A DNA stretch of 42,292 nt from Collinsella sp. (GTDB lineage: Bacteria > Actinomycetota > Coriobacteriia > Coriobacteriales > Coriobacteriaceae): NCBI GenBank assembly GCA_018382125.1, contig JAGZQO010000019.1, positions 1-42,292 on the forward strand. The letters are read 5' to 3'. Positions 34,274 through 42,292 of the stretch are shown piece after piece. Below the pieces are notes generated by a model, which had not been told where the DNA came from, did no database searches, and saw only the letters and a program-made list of their open reading frames with translations. Position numbers and translations under genes: made by a program. Each line of letters starts with the position of its first letter. Within the stretch, counting starts at the first letter, position 1.

Positions 34274-35458
34274 TTAACGATACTCGTCCGCCAACTGTTT
34301 CCAAGCGGGTAGCGAATTGATAATCGTTTCGTAACTCACGCAATAGCCCAGGCGGAACCAACCCGGCATACCAAAGCTGTCCGAGGGAACCGCAAGCAAC
34401 TCATACTTCTTTGCACGCTCGCAAAACGCATTCGCATCGGGTTCCAGCGCCTTCACCCACAGGTAGAATGCACCATCCGGCTCAACATAGGTGTAGCCGT
34501 ACTCCGCTAGTGCGTCGGTAAGCGCGGTGCGGTTGCGCGCATAGGCCTCGACATCGCTCGGCTCATCGATGCAATCGATGATTACGCGCTGGAAGAGTGC
34601 CGGTGCGCATACAAAACCTAGCGTACGGGCAGCACCCGCAACAGCCGGCATCAGACGGGCAGCCTGCGGATTGGTGTTGGGAACCAAGATCCACCCCACG
34701 CGCTCGCCCGGCAGCGACAGCGACTTGGAATACGAGTAGCACACGATGGTGTGCTCGTAGATCGAGGGCACCCAAGGCACCTCGGCACCGTACACAATCT
34801 CGCGGTACGGCTCATCCGAGATGAGCATAATCGGATTCTCGGGATCGCGCTGAGCGTTGGCCTCGCGCAGAACATTGGCCAGTCGCGTCAGCGTGTCGCA
34901 TGTATATACGGCACCGGTCGGATTGTTGGGAGAGTCAATGATGACGGCCGCCGTCTTATCGCTGATCGCCTTGAGCACGTTGTCCACGCTCAGCTGGAAC
35001 GTATCTTCATCGGCGAGCGCCTCAACACACGTACAGCCGGCCTTCTCAATCCAAACGCGATACTCCGGAAAGTACGGGGCGATAACAATAACCTCGTCGC
35101 CCGGGTTCGTAACGGCGTTGAGCGTGCAGGTGAGCGAAGCCGCGGCACCCACCGTCATAAATACGTCTTTGCCCTCATAGCTCGTGCCAAAGCGGCGGTT
35201 GAGCGATTCGGCCACAGCGGCACGACATTGCGGCAGGCCCGGTGCGGGCGTGTAGCCGTGCAGCTGGTCGCTCGGCAGCTCCAGGGCCTTCTTAATCGAC
35301 TCAGCCACAGCAGCGGGCGCCGGAACGCTCGGATTGCCCAGCGAAAAATCGAATACGTTTTCCGCACCGATCTGCGCCTTGCGCTCAAGGCCATAGCTAA
35401 AAATCTCACGGATGATGGAGCTTTCCGCGCCGCGAGCATACATAGTTTCGTTGATCAT
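34274..35458 (-). CDS. PLP-dependent class I/II aminotransferase
   Basis: 394-residue fold-type I aminotransferase (aspartate or alanine type). Motifs are FSLGNPSVPAPAA, YTPAPGLPQCRAAVAE, SPNNPTGAVY, ISDEPYREIVYG and the PLP lysine at 245 in YSYSKSLSLPGERVGW, with Arg in GWFRLGYCVS at the C-terminus. It probably moves an amino group between an amino acid and 2-oxoglutarate; the exact substrate is not set by sequence. AAAGGGG precedes ATG 35458; the upstream in-frame extension is not conserved and overlaps a hairpin repeat. Confidence 0.93.
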   Translation of the reverse strand: MINETMYARGAESSIIREIFSYGLERKAQIGAENVFDFSLGNPSVPAPAAVAESIKKALELPSDQLHGYTPAPGLPQCRAAVAESLNRRFGTSYEGKDVFMTVGAAASLTCTLNAVTNPGDEVIVIAPYFPEYRVWIEKAGCTCVEALADEDTFQLSVDNVLKAISDKTAAVIIDSPNNPTGAVYTCDTLTRLANVLREANAQRDPENPIMLISDEPYREIVYGAEVPWVPSIYEHTIVCYSYSKSLSLPGERVGWILVPNTNPQAARLMPAVAGAARTLGFVCAPALFQRVIIDCIDEPSDVEAYARNRTALTDALAEYGYTYVEPDGAFYLWVKALEPDANAFCERAKKYELLAVPSDSFGMPGWFRLGYCVSYETIINSLPAWKQLADEYR

Positions 35459-35522
35459 CTGTTCCCCTTTCGCATAGGCGCTATTGTACGCTTTAGCCGA
35501 GCAAAGTGCCGCAGCAATGTTA

Positions 35523-35574
35523 ATTGGGGACAGACTTAAATGCGTGAAAACGCTCATTTAAGTCTGTCCCCAAT
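35523..35574. repeat. GGGGACAG long hairpin repeat
   Basis: Twenty-base perfect arms (35523-35542 with 35555-35574; starts ATTGGGGACAGAC) continue through GCGT/ACGC to a GAAA loop with one bulged T. It is the longest member of the GGGACAG hairpin family and lies between the aminotransferase start and the ftsH terminator. Confidence 0.8.
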
Positions 35575-35602
35575 CAACAGACGGCCCCATATCGCTCAAA
35601 AG

Positions 35603-35636
35603 AAAAAGCCTCCGCAGGTTTCCCCGCGGAGGCTTT
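35603..35636 (-). terminator. Intrinsic terminator of ftsH
   Basis: Arms 35605-35615 and 35626-35636 (AAAGCCTCCGC and complement), followed on the minus strand by TTTTT. It ends the tilS-hpt-ftsH unit. Confidence 0.9.
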
Positions 35637-35647
35637 CGCCACAAAGA

Positions 35648-37783
35648 CTATTTGTCGGCGTCGGCGTCGGCATCGACGACGGCATGGTCATCGCCAGCAT
35701 CATCGGATGCGACTTCGGCATCCTCCTGCATGGCCGCCTGCGCAAAGGCCGCGGCATCAGCCGCCAGCTCTTCCTCGCTCATACGGGGCGTGCGCTTCTT
35801 GGTCGGCATGCCGGCCGCCTTGGCATTGCGCTCCTCCTTGGCCGCCAGGATATCGCCCTCGCGCTCAAGGTAGGCGTCCCACTCGTTGTCGAGCAGGGCG
35901 TTCACGGCGTCACCCTCGACGGTCTCGCGCTCGAGCAGCACCTTGGCCATCAGGTCGAGCTGATCGCGACGGGCATCCAGGATCTCGACCGCACGACGAT
36001 GGGCCTCACGCATAATGCGCTGGACCTCAATGTCGATGCGACGCGCCGTCTCCTCAGAGTAGTCCTGATGATCGGCATAGTCGCGGCCCAGGAATACCTG
36101 ATGCTGCGCCTCACCAAACACCTGCGTTCCAAGCTCCTCGCTCATGCCCAGGCGCGTGACCATCTCGCGCGCCATCTTGGTCGCGCGCTCCAGATCGTTG
36201 CTCGCGCCCGACGTGATGTCGTCGCACATGAGTTCCTCGGCAACGCGGCCACCCAAGAACACGGCGAGCTCGTCGAGCATCTCGTTCTTGGTCTTGAGGA
36301 AGTGGTCCTCCTGCGGAAGCTGCAGCGTGTAACCCAAAGCCTGGCCGCGGCTGACGATCGAGATCTTGTGGACCGGATCGGAGTGCTCCAGGATGTGACC
36401 CACCAGGGCGTGACCGCTCTCGTGGTAGGCAATCGTGGTGCGCTCGGCCTCGGTCATCACGCGACCCTTGCGCTGCGGTCCGGCAATCACGCGCTCCATC
36501 GATTCCTCGACCTCGTCCATCGAGATCACGGAACGATGGCGGCGGGCAGCCAACAGCGCAGACTCGTTGAGCAGATTTGCCAGATCGGCACCAGTGAAGC
36601 CAACGGTCATCTGGGCGAGCTTCTCAAACTTAACGTCCTCGTCCATCGGCTTGTTCTCGGCATGCACGCGCAAGATCTGCTCGCGGCCCTTCACATCCGG
36701 ACGGTCGACCGTAACCTGACGGTCAAAACGACCGGGACGCAGCAGCGCCGGATCCAGAATGTCGGGGCGGTTGGTGGCGGCGATCAGGATGACCGACTCG
36801 CTTTCCTCAAAGCCGTCCATCTCGACCAGCAGCTGGTTGAGCGTCTGCTCGCGCTCGTCGTGACCGCCGCCCAAGCCAGCTCCGCGCTGACGTCCCACGG
36901 CATCGATCTCATCGATGAAGATGATCGACGGGGCCTGGGACTTGGCCTCCTTAAAGAGGTCACGCACACGGCTGGCGCCGACACCTACGAACATCTCGAC
37001 AAAGTCGGAACCCGAGATGCTAAAGAACGGCACGCCCGCCTCGCCGGCAACGGCCTTGGCCAGCAGCGTTTTACCGGTGCCCGGAGGGCCAACCAGCAAC
37101 ACGCCACGCGGGATCTTGGCGCCCAGCTTGCGATAGCGATCCGGATCGCTCAAAAAGTCACGGATCTCCTCGAGCTCCTCGACTGCCTCGTCCACTCCGG
37201 CAACGTCTTCAAACTTGACCTTGGGGCGTGTGGCCTCGTTGGTCTTGGCGTTGGTCTTGCCAAACTGCATGTTCCTGTTGTTGGCGCCCATCATCTGGCG
37301 CATAAAGTAGAACATGATGGCGATAAGGGCGATCGTCGGAAGCACACTCATCGCCAAGTCGCCCCAAAAATCGGGATCGTTGGTGTTGACGATGTACTTG
37401 GTATCGGGGTGCTCCGCCATGAGCTCGGCAAGCGAATCGGAGCCGACATAGGTCGAAGAGAAGCTCTTGAGCTCGCTCGTATCGCCCTTGTCCTTTTTTG
37501 TCTTCCAGTAATGACCCGTCACGCTTCCGTCTTGAACCGTATAGGTCAGATCTTCGACGCAATCCTGCTTGATGGCGCTGACCATCTCGCTCGTCGCGAG
37601 CTTAACGGTATTGCTGGAGCTGGCAAAGCCGGAACCCATATTAAAGAAGGCATAGCCCAGAAGCGCGCAAGCCAAAAGAAAATACAGCCAGCCCGTACGC
37701 GTGGGCTTCTTGCCTCCGGGCATCCCCGGGATCTTTGGGTCCCGGGGAGTCTGGGAATTGTTGTCGTTACGGTCGTCGGGCAT
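35648..37783 (-). CDS. ftsH: ATP-dependent zinc metalloprotease FtsH
   Basis: 711-residue membrane AAA+ protease. Two membrane helices (about 31-48 and 143-160) flank an extracytoplasmic segment. The ATPase has Walker A GPPGTGKT (231-238), Walker B IIFIDEID (287-294) and second region of homology NRPDILDPALLRPGRFDR. The zinc site is HESGH (453-457) and the downstream DLERATKMAREMV contains the third ligand Asp. A long acidic/Ala tail ends in repeated Asp. FtsH degrades misfolded membrane proteins and regulators. ATG 37783 lies two bases after the hpt stop, so it is coupled to hpt, matching the tilS-hpt-ftsH order of many Gram-positives. Confidence 0.97.
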   Translation of the reverse strand: MPDDRNDNNSQTPRDPKIPGMPGGKKPTRTGWLYFLLACALLGYAFFNMGSGFASSSNTVKLATSEMVSAIKQDCVEDLTYTVQDGSVTGHYWKTKKDKGDTSELKSFSSTYVGSDSLAELMAEHPDTKYIVNTNDPDFWGDLAMSVLPTIALIAIMFYFMRQMMGANNRNMQFGKTNAKTNEATRPKVKFEDVAGVDEAVEELEEIRDFLSDPDRYRKLGAKIPRGVLLVGPPGTGKTLLAKAVAGEAGVPFFSISGSDFVEMFVGVGASRVRDLFKEAKSQAPSIIFIDEIDAVGRQRGAGLGGGHDEREQTLNQLLVEMDGFEESESVILIAATNRPDILDPALLRPGRFDRQVTVDRPDVKGREQILRVHAENKPMDEDVKFEKLAQMTVGFTGADLANLLNESALLAARRHRSVISMDEVEESMERVIAGPQRKGRVMTEAERTTIAYHESGHALVGHILEHSDPVHKISIVSRGQALGYTLQLPQEDHFLKTKNEMLDELAVFLGGRVAEELMCDDITSGASNDLERATKMAREMVTRLGMSEELGTQVFGEAQHQVFLGRDYADHQDYSEETARRIDIEVQRIMREAHRRAVEILDARRDQLDLMAKVLLERETVEGDAVNALLDNEWDAYLEREGDILAAKEERNAKAAGMPTKKRTPRMSEEELAADAAAFAQAAMQEDAEVASDDAGDDHAVVDADADADK

Positions 37784-37784
37784 C

Positions 37785-38333
37785 TTACGAATAAACCTCC
37801 GGTTTCAAAATGCCCAGATACGGAAGGTTGCGATAGCGCTCGGCATAGTCGAGGCCGTAGCCCACCACAAAGGCATCGGGGCAATGGGTTCCAACATACT
37901 TGGGCGTGATGGCCGAGACGCGGTCCTCAACGTCCTTCCACAGGAAGGCGGCGACCTCCAGAGAAGCGGGCTTGCGGCTCTCGAGGTTCTTCATCAGATA
38001 CTTGAGCGTCAGGCCCGAGTCCAGAATGTCCTCGACGATCAGCACGTCGCGACCGCGGATGTCGATATCCAGGTCCTTAATGATACGCACGATACCCGAG
38101 GACTTCACACCGTCGCCGTAGCTCGAAACAGCCATGAAATCGATGTTGGTCGGCAGCTCGATCTTACGCATCAGGTCGCCCATAAAGACCACGGCGCCGC
38201 GCAGGACCGCAATCAGCACCAGATCCTTACCCGCGTAGTCGCGCGTAATCTCCTCGCCCAGGCGAGAGACGATACCGTCGATATCCTCCTGCGTAAACAG
38301 AACCTTCTCGATATCCGGATGTTGAGAAGCCAT
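37785..38333 (-). CDS. hpt: Hypoxanthine phosphoribosyltransferase
   Basis: 182-residue type I phosphoribosyltransferase for hypoxanthine/guanine salvage. The PRPP loop is VLIVEDILDSGLTL (98-111; Glu101/Asp102), with the flexible loop SSYGDGVKSSG and the base-binding region near VVGYGLDYAERYRNLPY, as in the family. AAAGGG lies 7 bases before ATG 38333. It sits between tilS and ftsH on the same strand; a hairpin and weak promoter-like TGCTAGAAT (38390-38398) before it may allow separate expression. Confidence 0.95.
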   Translation of the reverse strand: MASQHPDIEKVLFTQEDIDGIVSRLGEEITRDYAGKDLVLIAVLRGAVVFMGDLMRKIELPTNIDFMAVSSYGDGVKSSGIVRIIKDLDIDIRGRDVLIVEDILDSGLTLKYLMKNLESRKPASLEVAAFLWKDVEDRVSAITPKYVGTHCPDAFVVGYGLDYAERYRNLPYLGILKPEVYS

Positions 38334-38398
38334 GACAACCCTTTCTTGTGCTTATCGCCCACACACCGCCGTATGGACGCGAACTACACATTCTAGCA

Positions 38399-38429
38399 GC
38401 GCACGGGGTAAATTTACCAGCCCGTGCGC
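38399..38429. other. Hairpin overlapping hpt upstream region
   Basis: GCGCACGGG (38399-38407) pairs with CCCGTGCGC (38421-38429) around a GTAAATTTAC palindrome. On the minus strand TGCTAGAAT follows at once, an extended -10 for hpt. The hairpin could mark the tilS end or mask the promoter. Confidence 0.35.
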
Positions 38430-38480
38430 CATCAGCGCGGGAATACCGTCAACGTCGCACAGAATAGCAGGCGTGGGACG

Positions 38481-40019
38481 CTATTCCGCATCGACCACGC
38501 GGAGCAGATATGCCACGCGCGTTGCGGCCGTGCACTTAAAACGCTCGTCCGCGCGAACTCCGGCGACCCACACCACGGCACCCCCCGGCGCCGTCCTCAC
38601 CATGGGCACGCCGGCGCGCTCGGAAACGGGAATGCGAGCCTCACCTAGCAAATCGGATACTTTCTTGCTTCGGCCACTCATCCCTAACGGGCACATCACG
38701 TCTCCCGGCGCGGGACCGTCCACCCACAGGCGCGCCAATCGCGCCTCGGCAGGGATCTCGCCACGCGAGCCCGCCAGGATCCGCTCACTATCGCTGTCGG
38801 CAAAACCCAGGGCAGCCGCGTCTACCAAAGCTGTCACTTCCCCGGCAGCCGCAAGCTCACGGGCGCGGCGCACGATATCGCATCCCGGCTCAACAGCCAT
38901 CGGTTCTGTGACCAGCATACGTCCCCCGCCCAACGGCAAACGACCGGGTACGGTAACCCAGCCCGCGACCAGGCCCTCGCGAGCCGCCGGCGCCTTAAAC
39001 GCCAGCATGCCAAACTCAATGCGTGCGTCAATCCCCGCCGGAAGCGTGACCGAGCCGGTGCCCTCGGCAACGCAGGAAAGGACTCGCTCCACATGTCGCA
39101 TCTCGGGACGAGCGTCCGGATCGATGCGCTTAATCGCCAGTCGCACGATGCGCCGCGCGATTACCACCTCGGCCGCAGCCAGGCGCCTGGCATCGAGCAC
39201 CAGCGCACCCGCTGCCTCTTTGCGCAAACAGCTTCGAAACGCCTGTGCCGAAAGCTGAGACAAAAACGCGTCCTCATCGCCTAAGATCTCGCAGGCGGCG
39301 CCAATCGTCTTGCAGACGCTCGCGTTGCGCTGCGCCACCACCGGCATCACTCGATGGCGCACGTAGTTTCGCAGATACGAGATATCCTCATTGCTCTCGT
39401 CTTCACGCCACGGCTGACCATGTACCTGTAGATAGCCCACGAGCTCGCCATGAGTTAGGTCGAGCAAGGGACGCACCACGATATTCCTCCGGCGAGGAAT
39501 GCTCGATAGACCAGCGGGCCCCGAACCCTTAATCGCGTTCATCAAAAACGTTTCCGCGCGATCCGAAGACGTGTGCGCGGTGCAGATACGAGCCGCCGTT
39601 CGCGGCGCCCCCGTCTGGGCGCAGAGTTCGCGAACATACCTCCGCGCCGCGGCATAGCGCACCTCGCGGGCCGCGGCCTCAATATTGCCCGACTCCCCAT
39701 CAAAATAAGCGTGCTCCACACACAGCGGTAAACCATATTGCGCGCAGAGCTCACGCACAAAGGCCTCGTCGCCATCGGACGCCTTGCCGCGCAGATGATG
39801 GTTTACATGCAGCACATGCAGGCGCTCGCGAGCAATGGGGGCAACACCGCGTCCGTCTTGGATATCCAGCTTTGATGTGCACGCCATAAGAAGCAGTGCC
39901 GTCGAGTCCGCGCCGCCTGATACCATGAGCACGACAGGAGCAGCCTGCTGTCTCGTCCGGGTCTCATCGACTGCCCCAGGCACGGCATGGTGTCCGTAAT
40001 GCTGTGATACCGTTGGCAT
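38481..40019 (-). CDS. tilS: tRNA(Ile)-lysidine synthase
   Basis: 512-residue PP-loop enzyme that changes C34 of tRNA-Ile(CAU) to lysidine so it reads AUA. The PP-loop is SGGADS (34-39), followed by LHVLHVNHHLRGKASDGDE, ARICTAHTSSDRAETFL, GLSSIPRRRNIVVRPLLDL, and RNYVRHRVMP, typical of TilS_N and middle domain. The C-terminal part holds the tRNA-binding region. GGAGG precedes ATG 40019. It is first gene of a tilS-hpt-ftsH group, with a 147-base gap to hpt. Confidence 0.95.
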   Translation of the reverse strand: MPTVSQHYGHHAVPGAVDETRTRQQAAPVVLMVSGGADSTALLLMACTSKLDIQDGRGVAPIARERLHVLHVNHHLRGKASDGDEAFVRELCAQYGLPLCVEHAYFDGESGNIEAAAREVRYAAARRYVRELCAQTGAPRTAARICTAHTSSDRAETFLMNAIKGSGPAGLSSIPRRRNIVVRPLLDLTHGELVGYLQVHGQPWREDESNEDISYLRNYVRHRVMPVVAQRNASVCKTIGAACEILGDEDAFLSQLSAQAFRSCLRKEAAGALVLDARRLAAAEVVIARRIVRLAIKRIDPDARPEMRHVERVLSCVAEGTGSVTLPAGIDARIEFGMLAFKAPAAREGLVAGWVTVPGRLPLGGGRMLVTEPMAVEPGCDIVRRARELAAAGEVTALVDAAALGFADSDSERILAGSRGEIPAEARLARLWVDGPAPGDVMCPLGMSGRSKKVSDLLGEARIPVSERAGVPMVRTAPGGAVVWVAGVRADERFKCTAATRVAYLLRVVDAE

Positions 40020-40067
40020 TCGCTTCCTCCTCTATTCGTCCGCACCCATTGTATCCTTTGGAATCTT

Positions 40068-40877
40068 ATGTCTCGTCTGCACCTTCATATCCTCGGCAGT
40101 GGCTCTAAAGGCAACTGCGCACTCATCGAGGGCCCGCAGGGGCTCATTATGGTCGATGACGGACTGTCTCGCCGCGAGACATTAAAGCGCATGGCAGAAC
40201 TGGGACTCTCGACAGACAACGTCTCGGCTCTTCTCATTACTCATGAGCATAGCGATCACATCAAGGGCCTCGATGTCTGGTGCAAGCACTGGCACGGCCC
40301 CCTCTTTGCCAGCAGGGGCACTCTTTCGAACAAAGAAAATCTTTCGCATCGGCCTGTCGAGGAATTCGATCCCGGTGACACCCTATCCATTGCCGGCATC
40401 CACGTGCAAACCTACTCAACATCACACGATGTCATCAATCCAGTCGGTTATCGATTCGACACCCTCGATGATTCCATCGGCTTTGCCACCGACACCGGAG
40501 AGCTATCGAGCCAAGCCATGAACACCCTCAAAGATTGTCGAGTTCTCGCGCTCGAAAGCAACCACGATGTGACCATGCTGCGCGAGGGAGAATATCCCCG
40601 CTTTCTTCAGGAGCGCATCCTGTCTGCAAGGGGACACCTCTCCAATGGCCAAGCCGCCGAAGCCGCGCGCGAACTTGTTACCGATCGCACCGAACAGCTC
40701 ATTGCCATGCATATCAGCCAAGATAACAATCGTCCGAGCCTTACCGTCAAAAGCTATGCCAAAGCTCTGGCCGCAGCCCTGGATGACGAGGTCGGCAGCT
40801 CCGCAACCCTTCTCCAAGGATCGCGAAAACTCTCGATACGCCCTGCGAGTCAGTATCAACCGGCAACCATTCAATAG
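40068..40877 (+). CDS. MBL-fold metallohydrolase (WalJ/YycJ-like)
   Basis: 269-residue metallo-beta-lactamase-fold hydrolase. The metal motif ITHEHSDHIKG gives His59, His61, Asp63 and His64; the N-terminus ILGSGSKGNC is typical of YycJ/WalJ-type proteins, and later metal ligands are in TYSTSHDVINPVGY, ATDTGELS and LSARGHLSNG. The family is linked to cell wall or DNA metabolism and has 5'-exonuclease activity in some members. The start is ATG 40068 with only a weak GGAA before it; 48 bases divergent from tilS. Confidence 0.9.
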   Translation: MSRLHLHILGSGSKGNCALIEGPQGLIMVDDGLSRRETLKRMAELGLSTDNVSALLITHEHSDHIKGLDVWCKHWHGPLFASRGTLSNKENLSHRPVEEFDPGDTLSIAGIHVQTYSTSHDVINPVGYRFDTLDDSIGFATDTGELSSQAMNTLKDCRVLALESNHDVTMLREGEYPRFLQERILSARGHLSNGQAAEAARELVTDRTEQLIAMHISQDNNRPSLTVKSYAKALAAALDDEVGSSATLLQGSRKLSIRPASQYQPATIQ

Positions 40878-40887
40878 ACTGTCCTAG

Positions 40888-40934
40888 ACAGCAAAAGGGC
40901 CGAGAATCGCTTCCCAGCCCCTTTTGCTGTCTTT
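40888..40934. terminator. Bidirectional terminator
   Basis: ACAGCAAAAGGG (40888-40899) pairs with CCCTTTTGCTGT (40919-40930), followed by CTTTT. It ends the WalJ-like gene and the convergent hsp20 gene. Confidence 0.8.
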
Positions 40935-40958
40935 TAATAGCGCAGAACACCAACGAAA

Positions 40959-41390
40959 TTAGTCGATGGAGATCTTCGTAACGTTCTTCTTCTCGACGAT
41001 CTTGGGAACCGTAACGGTCAGGATGCCGTCAGCGTACTTAGCCGAGAGGCCCTCGCTCGAAGCGTCCTTTAGATACACGCCACGCGTCGCGCTGTACGAG
41101 CTGAACTCCTTCTGCAGGAAGTTCTTGCCCTCGTTCTCCTCGTCTTCCTCGACATTCACGCTAATGGACAGACGGCCCTCGTTAAGCTCGACATCGATAT
41201 CGTCCTTGGCGACGCCGGTCAGATAAGCCTTGACCTCATAGCCGTCGCCCTTATCCTCAACGTCAACGGGAAACGCCTTGGAAGCAATTGAGTTGTTTGC
41301 AAGGTCGGTCATATCATCAAACAGATCGAACAGCGAGCTAGCAGAAGGACGAACGCCAAAAACCGAACGATAAGGAACCATGCTTGCCAT
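40959..41390 (-). CDS. Hsp20/alpha-crystallin small heat shock protein
   Basis: 143-residue small chaperone. The crystallin domain (about 38-130) has FPVDVEDKGDGYEVKAYLTG, DIDVELNEGRLSISV, SSYSATRGVYL, and the C-terminal ADGILTVTVPKI. It holds unfolded proteins during stress. AAGGAG lies 8 bases before ATG 41390. It is alone, and the DNA upstream carries repeated TTGAGTCAA and CTTATATAT elements that are likely stress regulation sites. Confidence 0.93.
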   Translation of the reverse strand: MASMVPYRSVFGVRPSASSLFDLFDDMTDLANNSIASKAFPVDVEDKGDGYEVKAYLTGVAKDDIDVELNEGRLSISVNVEEDEENEGKNFLQKEFSSYSATRGVYLKDASSEGLSAKYADGILTVTVPKIVEKKNVTKISID

Positions 41391-41453
41391 GTTTACCACT
41401 CCTTTTAGGACTGCCGAGCCATCTTCTAGGTGGCTGGGACTTCTTTTGACGCT

Positions 41454-41545
41454 CTTATATATGCCCACACAGTGCTTATATATACATCGACTATAAAGTT
41501 TTTTGAGTCAAGTACTATAAGCATATCTAAGTGTAGTTGACTCAG
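41454..41545 (-). promoter_or_regulatory. Repeat-rich upstream region of hsp20
   Basis: CTTATATAT occurs twice 21 bases apart (41454, 41475). TTGAGTCAA (41503-41511) and TTGACTCAG (41537-41545) form an inverted pair of near-identical sites 34 bases apart. On the minus strand TTGACT at 41506-41511 could be a -35, but no clear -10 stands at the usual distance. The TTGAGT/ACTCAA element is reminiscent of the HspR box (CTTGAGT...ACTCAAG), without its spacing. Confidence 0.45.
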
Positions 41546-41666
41546 GTTTTAGTAAGGTTAAGGTTCTTTGAACCAGAGCTTAAATAACGAGTATGTTCGC
41601 AGCTACAAATAACAAGGGGCTTACAATGAGCGCGTACACGTTGTTGGTAACGAGCTAAAGGGCATC

Positions 41667-42134
41667 ATGGACGACCAAAACCAGAACAAAATGTTTATGC
41701 AGACGCAGGGGGAAGAAACTTCCACGCAGCCGCCACGGTTCCATCGCCCCCACATCTCGCAAGAGCCCATTAATGATCCTGAGCCCGAGTATGTGACGAG
41801 AAATCGATATCAAACGCTCGAGGATGCCCAAACGGGACGCAAACATATGGGCGTCGCCTCGGGAGACCCTGTATATCTGAATGACGCACCATTATCTAAA
41901 AACAGCGCAGCTAGTTATGAGCCGATGAAAGCATCCGCCGCTCATCAACAAAGAGGTCCTCGACCAAAGCAAACCTTGACGCATTCGGCTCGCTATCTCG
42001 AAACGCCAAAACAGGGAAAATCAATCTTCGTTTCGTCAAGTAAACGACGCAAGCAGCATCGACTGACAATCCTGCTTTTGATCATTGCATCCATAGCAGT
42101 TGCCCTTGTTATTCGTTTTATTGTCTTTAAATAA
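41667..42134 (+). CDS. Hypothetical tail-anchored membrane protein
   Basis: 155-residue protein with a polar, Gln/Pro/Ser-rich cytoplasmic body and a single hydrophobic segment at the C-terminus (about 133-152, LTILLLIIASIAVALVIRFI), preceded by KRRKQHR. This is a tail-anchor layout. No family was recognised. AAAGGG lies 6 bases before ATG 41667, and TTGAAC (41568-41573) with TATGTT (41592-41597), 18 bases apart, is a plausible promoter. Confidence 0.75.
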   Translation: MDDQNQNKMFMQTQGEETSTQPPRFHRPHISQEPINDPEPEYVTRNRYQTLEDAQTGRKHMGVASGDPVYLNDAPLSKNSAASYEPMKASAAHQQRGPRPKQTLTHSARYLETPKQGKSIFVSSSKRRKQHRLTILLLIIASIAVALVIRFIVFK

Positions 42135-42198
42135 AAGCTCAATACCAAAAAGAATTAAATCGTCTGGCGTAAATGAGTCATTTATGCCCGGTAAACGC

Positions 42199-42230
42199 AA
42201 AAAAGGGGGAGGCCGCGAGGCCTCCCCCTT
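42199..42230 (-). terminator. Intrinsic terminator of a minus-strand transcript
   Basis: AAGGGGGAGGCC (42203-42214) pairs with GGCCTCCCCCTT (42219-42230), loop GCGA; TTTTTT follows only on the minus strand. It ends a transcript that enters from the right edge, presumably an rRNA operon. Confidence 0.85.
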
Positions 42231-42262
42231 CCAAGTTCAAGCGTACGGCTCGGTGCCGTCCA

Positions 42263-42292
42263 CCGGTCAGCGGCGCCCTGGCCTCCCACGGG
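42263..42292 (-). rRNA. Probable 3' end of 5S rRNA (partial)
   Basis: Reading the minus strand, the last 30 bases give CGTGGGAGGCCAGGGCGCCG then CTGACCGG. This has the 5S rRNA 3' pattern TGGGAGnnnAGGnCGCCGC in exact spacing, and a strong terminator follows 33 bases on. Only the 3' end is visible, so the call is tentative. Confidence 0.55.

Noticed and set aside
34086..34361. 91-codon frame between the PHP and aminotransferase genes
   Set aside because: It overlaps both genes, starts with TTG without a ribosome site and crosses a hairpin.
35540..37909. 789-codon frame antisense to ftsH
   Set aside because: ftsH is unambiguous on the other strand; the antisense frame has no motif.

Overview
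The window looks like chromosome of a Gram-positive, GC-rich gut actinobacterium of the class Coriobacteriia, most likely Collinsella or a close relative. This is inferred from gene content (TadA-glycerate kinase fusion, tilS-hpt-ftsH cluster, FusA2-type EF-G-like protein, sacrificial LarE), purine-rich Shine-Dalgarno sites, high GC, and intergenic hairpins with a GGGACAG core that I associate with this group. No database was searched.

Layout. 1-1480: part of an IS110-family insertion sequence with its DEDD transposase. 1640-8400: housekeeping and metabolic genes (tadA-glycerate kinase fusion, tRNA-Ser, TetR regulator, LemA, branched-chain aminotransferase ilvE, DedA membrane protein, serine acetyltransferase). 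8500-12800: a three-gene MarR/heterodimeric ABC exporter operon with a clear promoter and repeated operator. 12900-18200: small conserved protein, nitroreductase, membrane protein, degenerate NtrC-like regulator, YeiH-type transporter and divergent GntR regulator. 18270-23370: glmS, LacI regulator, HAD phosphatase, larE. 23480-26640: an AlbA_2/Schlafen-type ATPase regulator preceded by a dense array of TTTAGAGAGA motifs, then a membrane-anchored nuclease. 26770-31510: EF-G-like GTPase and a polar amino acid ABC importer operon. 31760-35460: rRNA/tRNA uracil methyltransferase, PHP phosphoesterase, aminotransferase. 35640-40020: tilS-hpt-ftsH. 40068-42292: WalJ-like hydrolase, Hsp20, a small tail-anchored protein, and at the right edge what looks like the 3' end of a minus-strand 5S rRNA with its terminator.

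How it fits together. Most units are ordinary core genes ending in strong intrinsic terminators, several of them bidirectional between convergent genes. The most unusual signal is the operator-like array at 25191-25401. It holds about twelve copies of TTTAGAGAGA/TTTAAAGAGA, including one near-perfect 24-bp palindrome next to a TATACT -10 box and one copy acting as the ribosome binding site, directly upstream of a nucleic-acid-binding AlbA_2 regulator. This suggests dense autoregulation. Also notable are at least eight hairpin repeats with a GGGACAG-type core, two long two-tier hairpins (5334-5458 and 31513-31651), the MarR operator pair, and a palindrome cluster in front of glmS.
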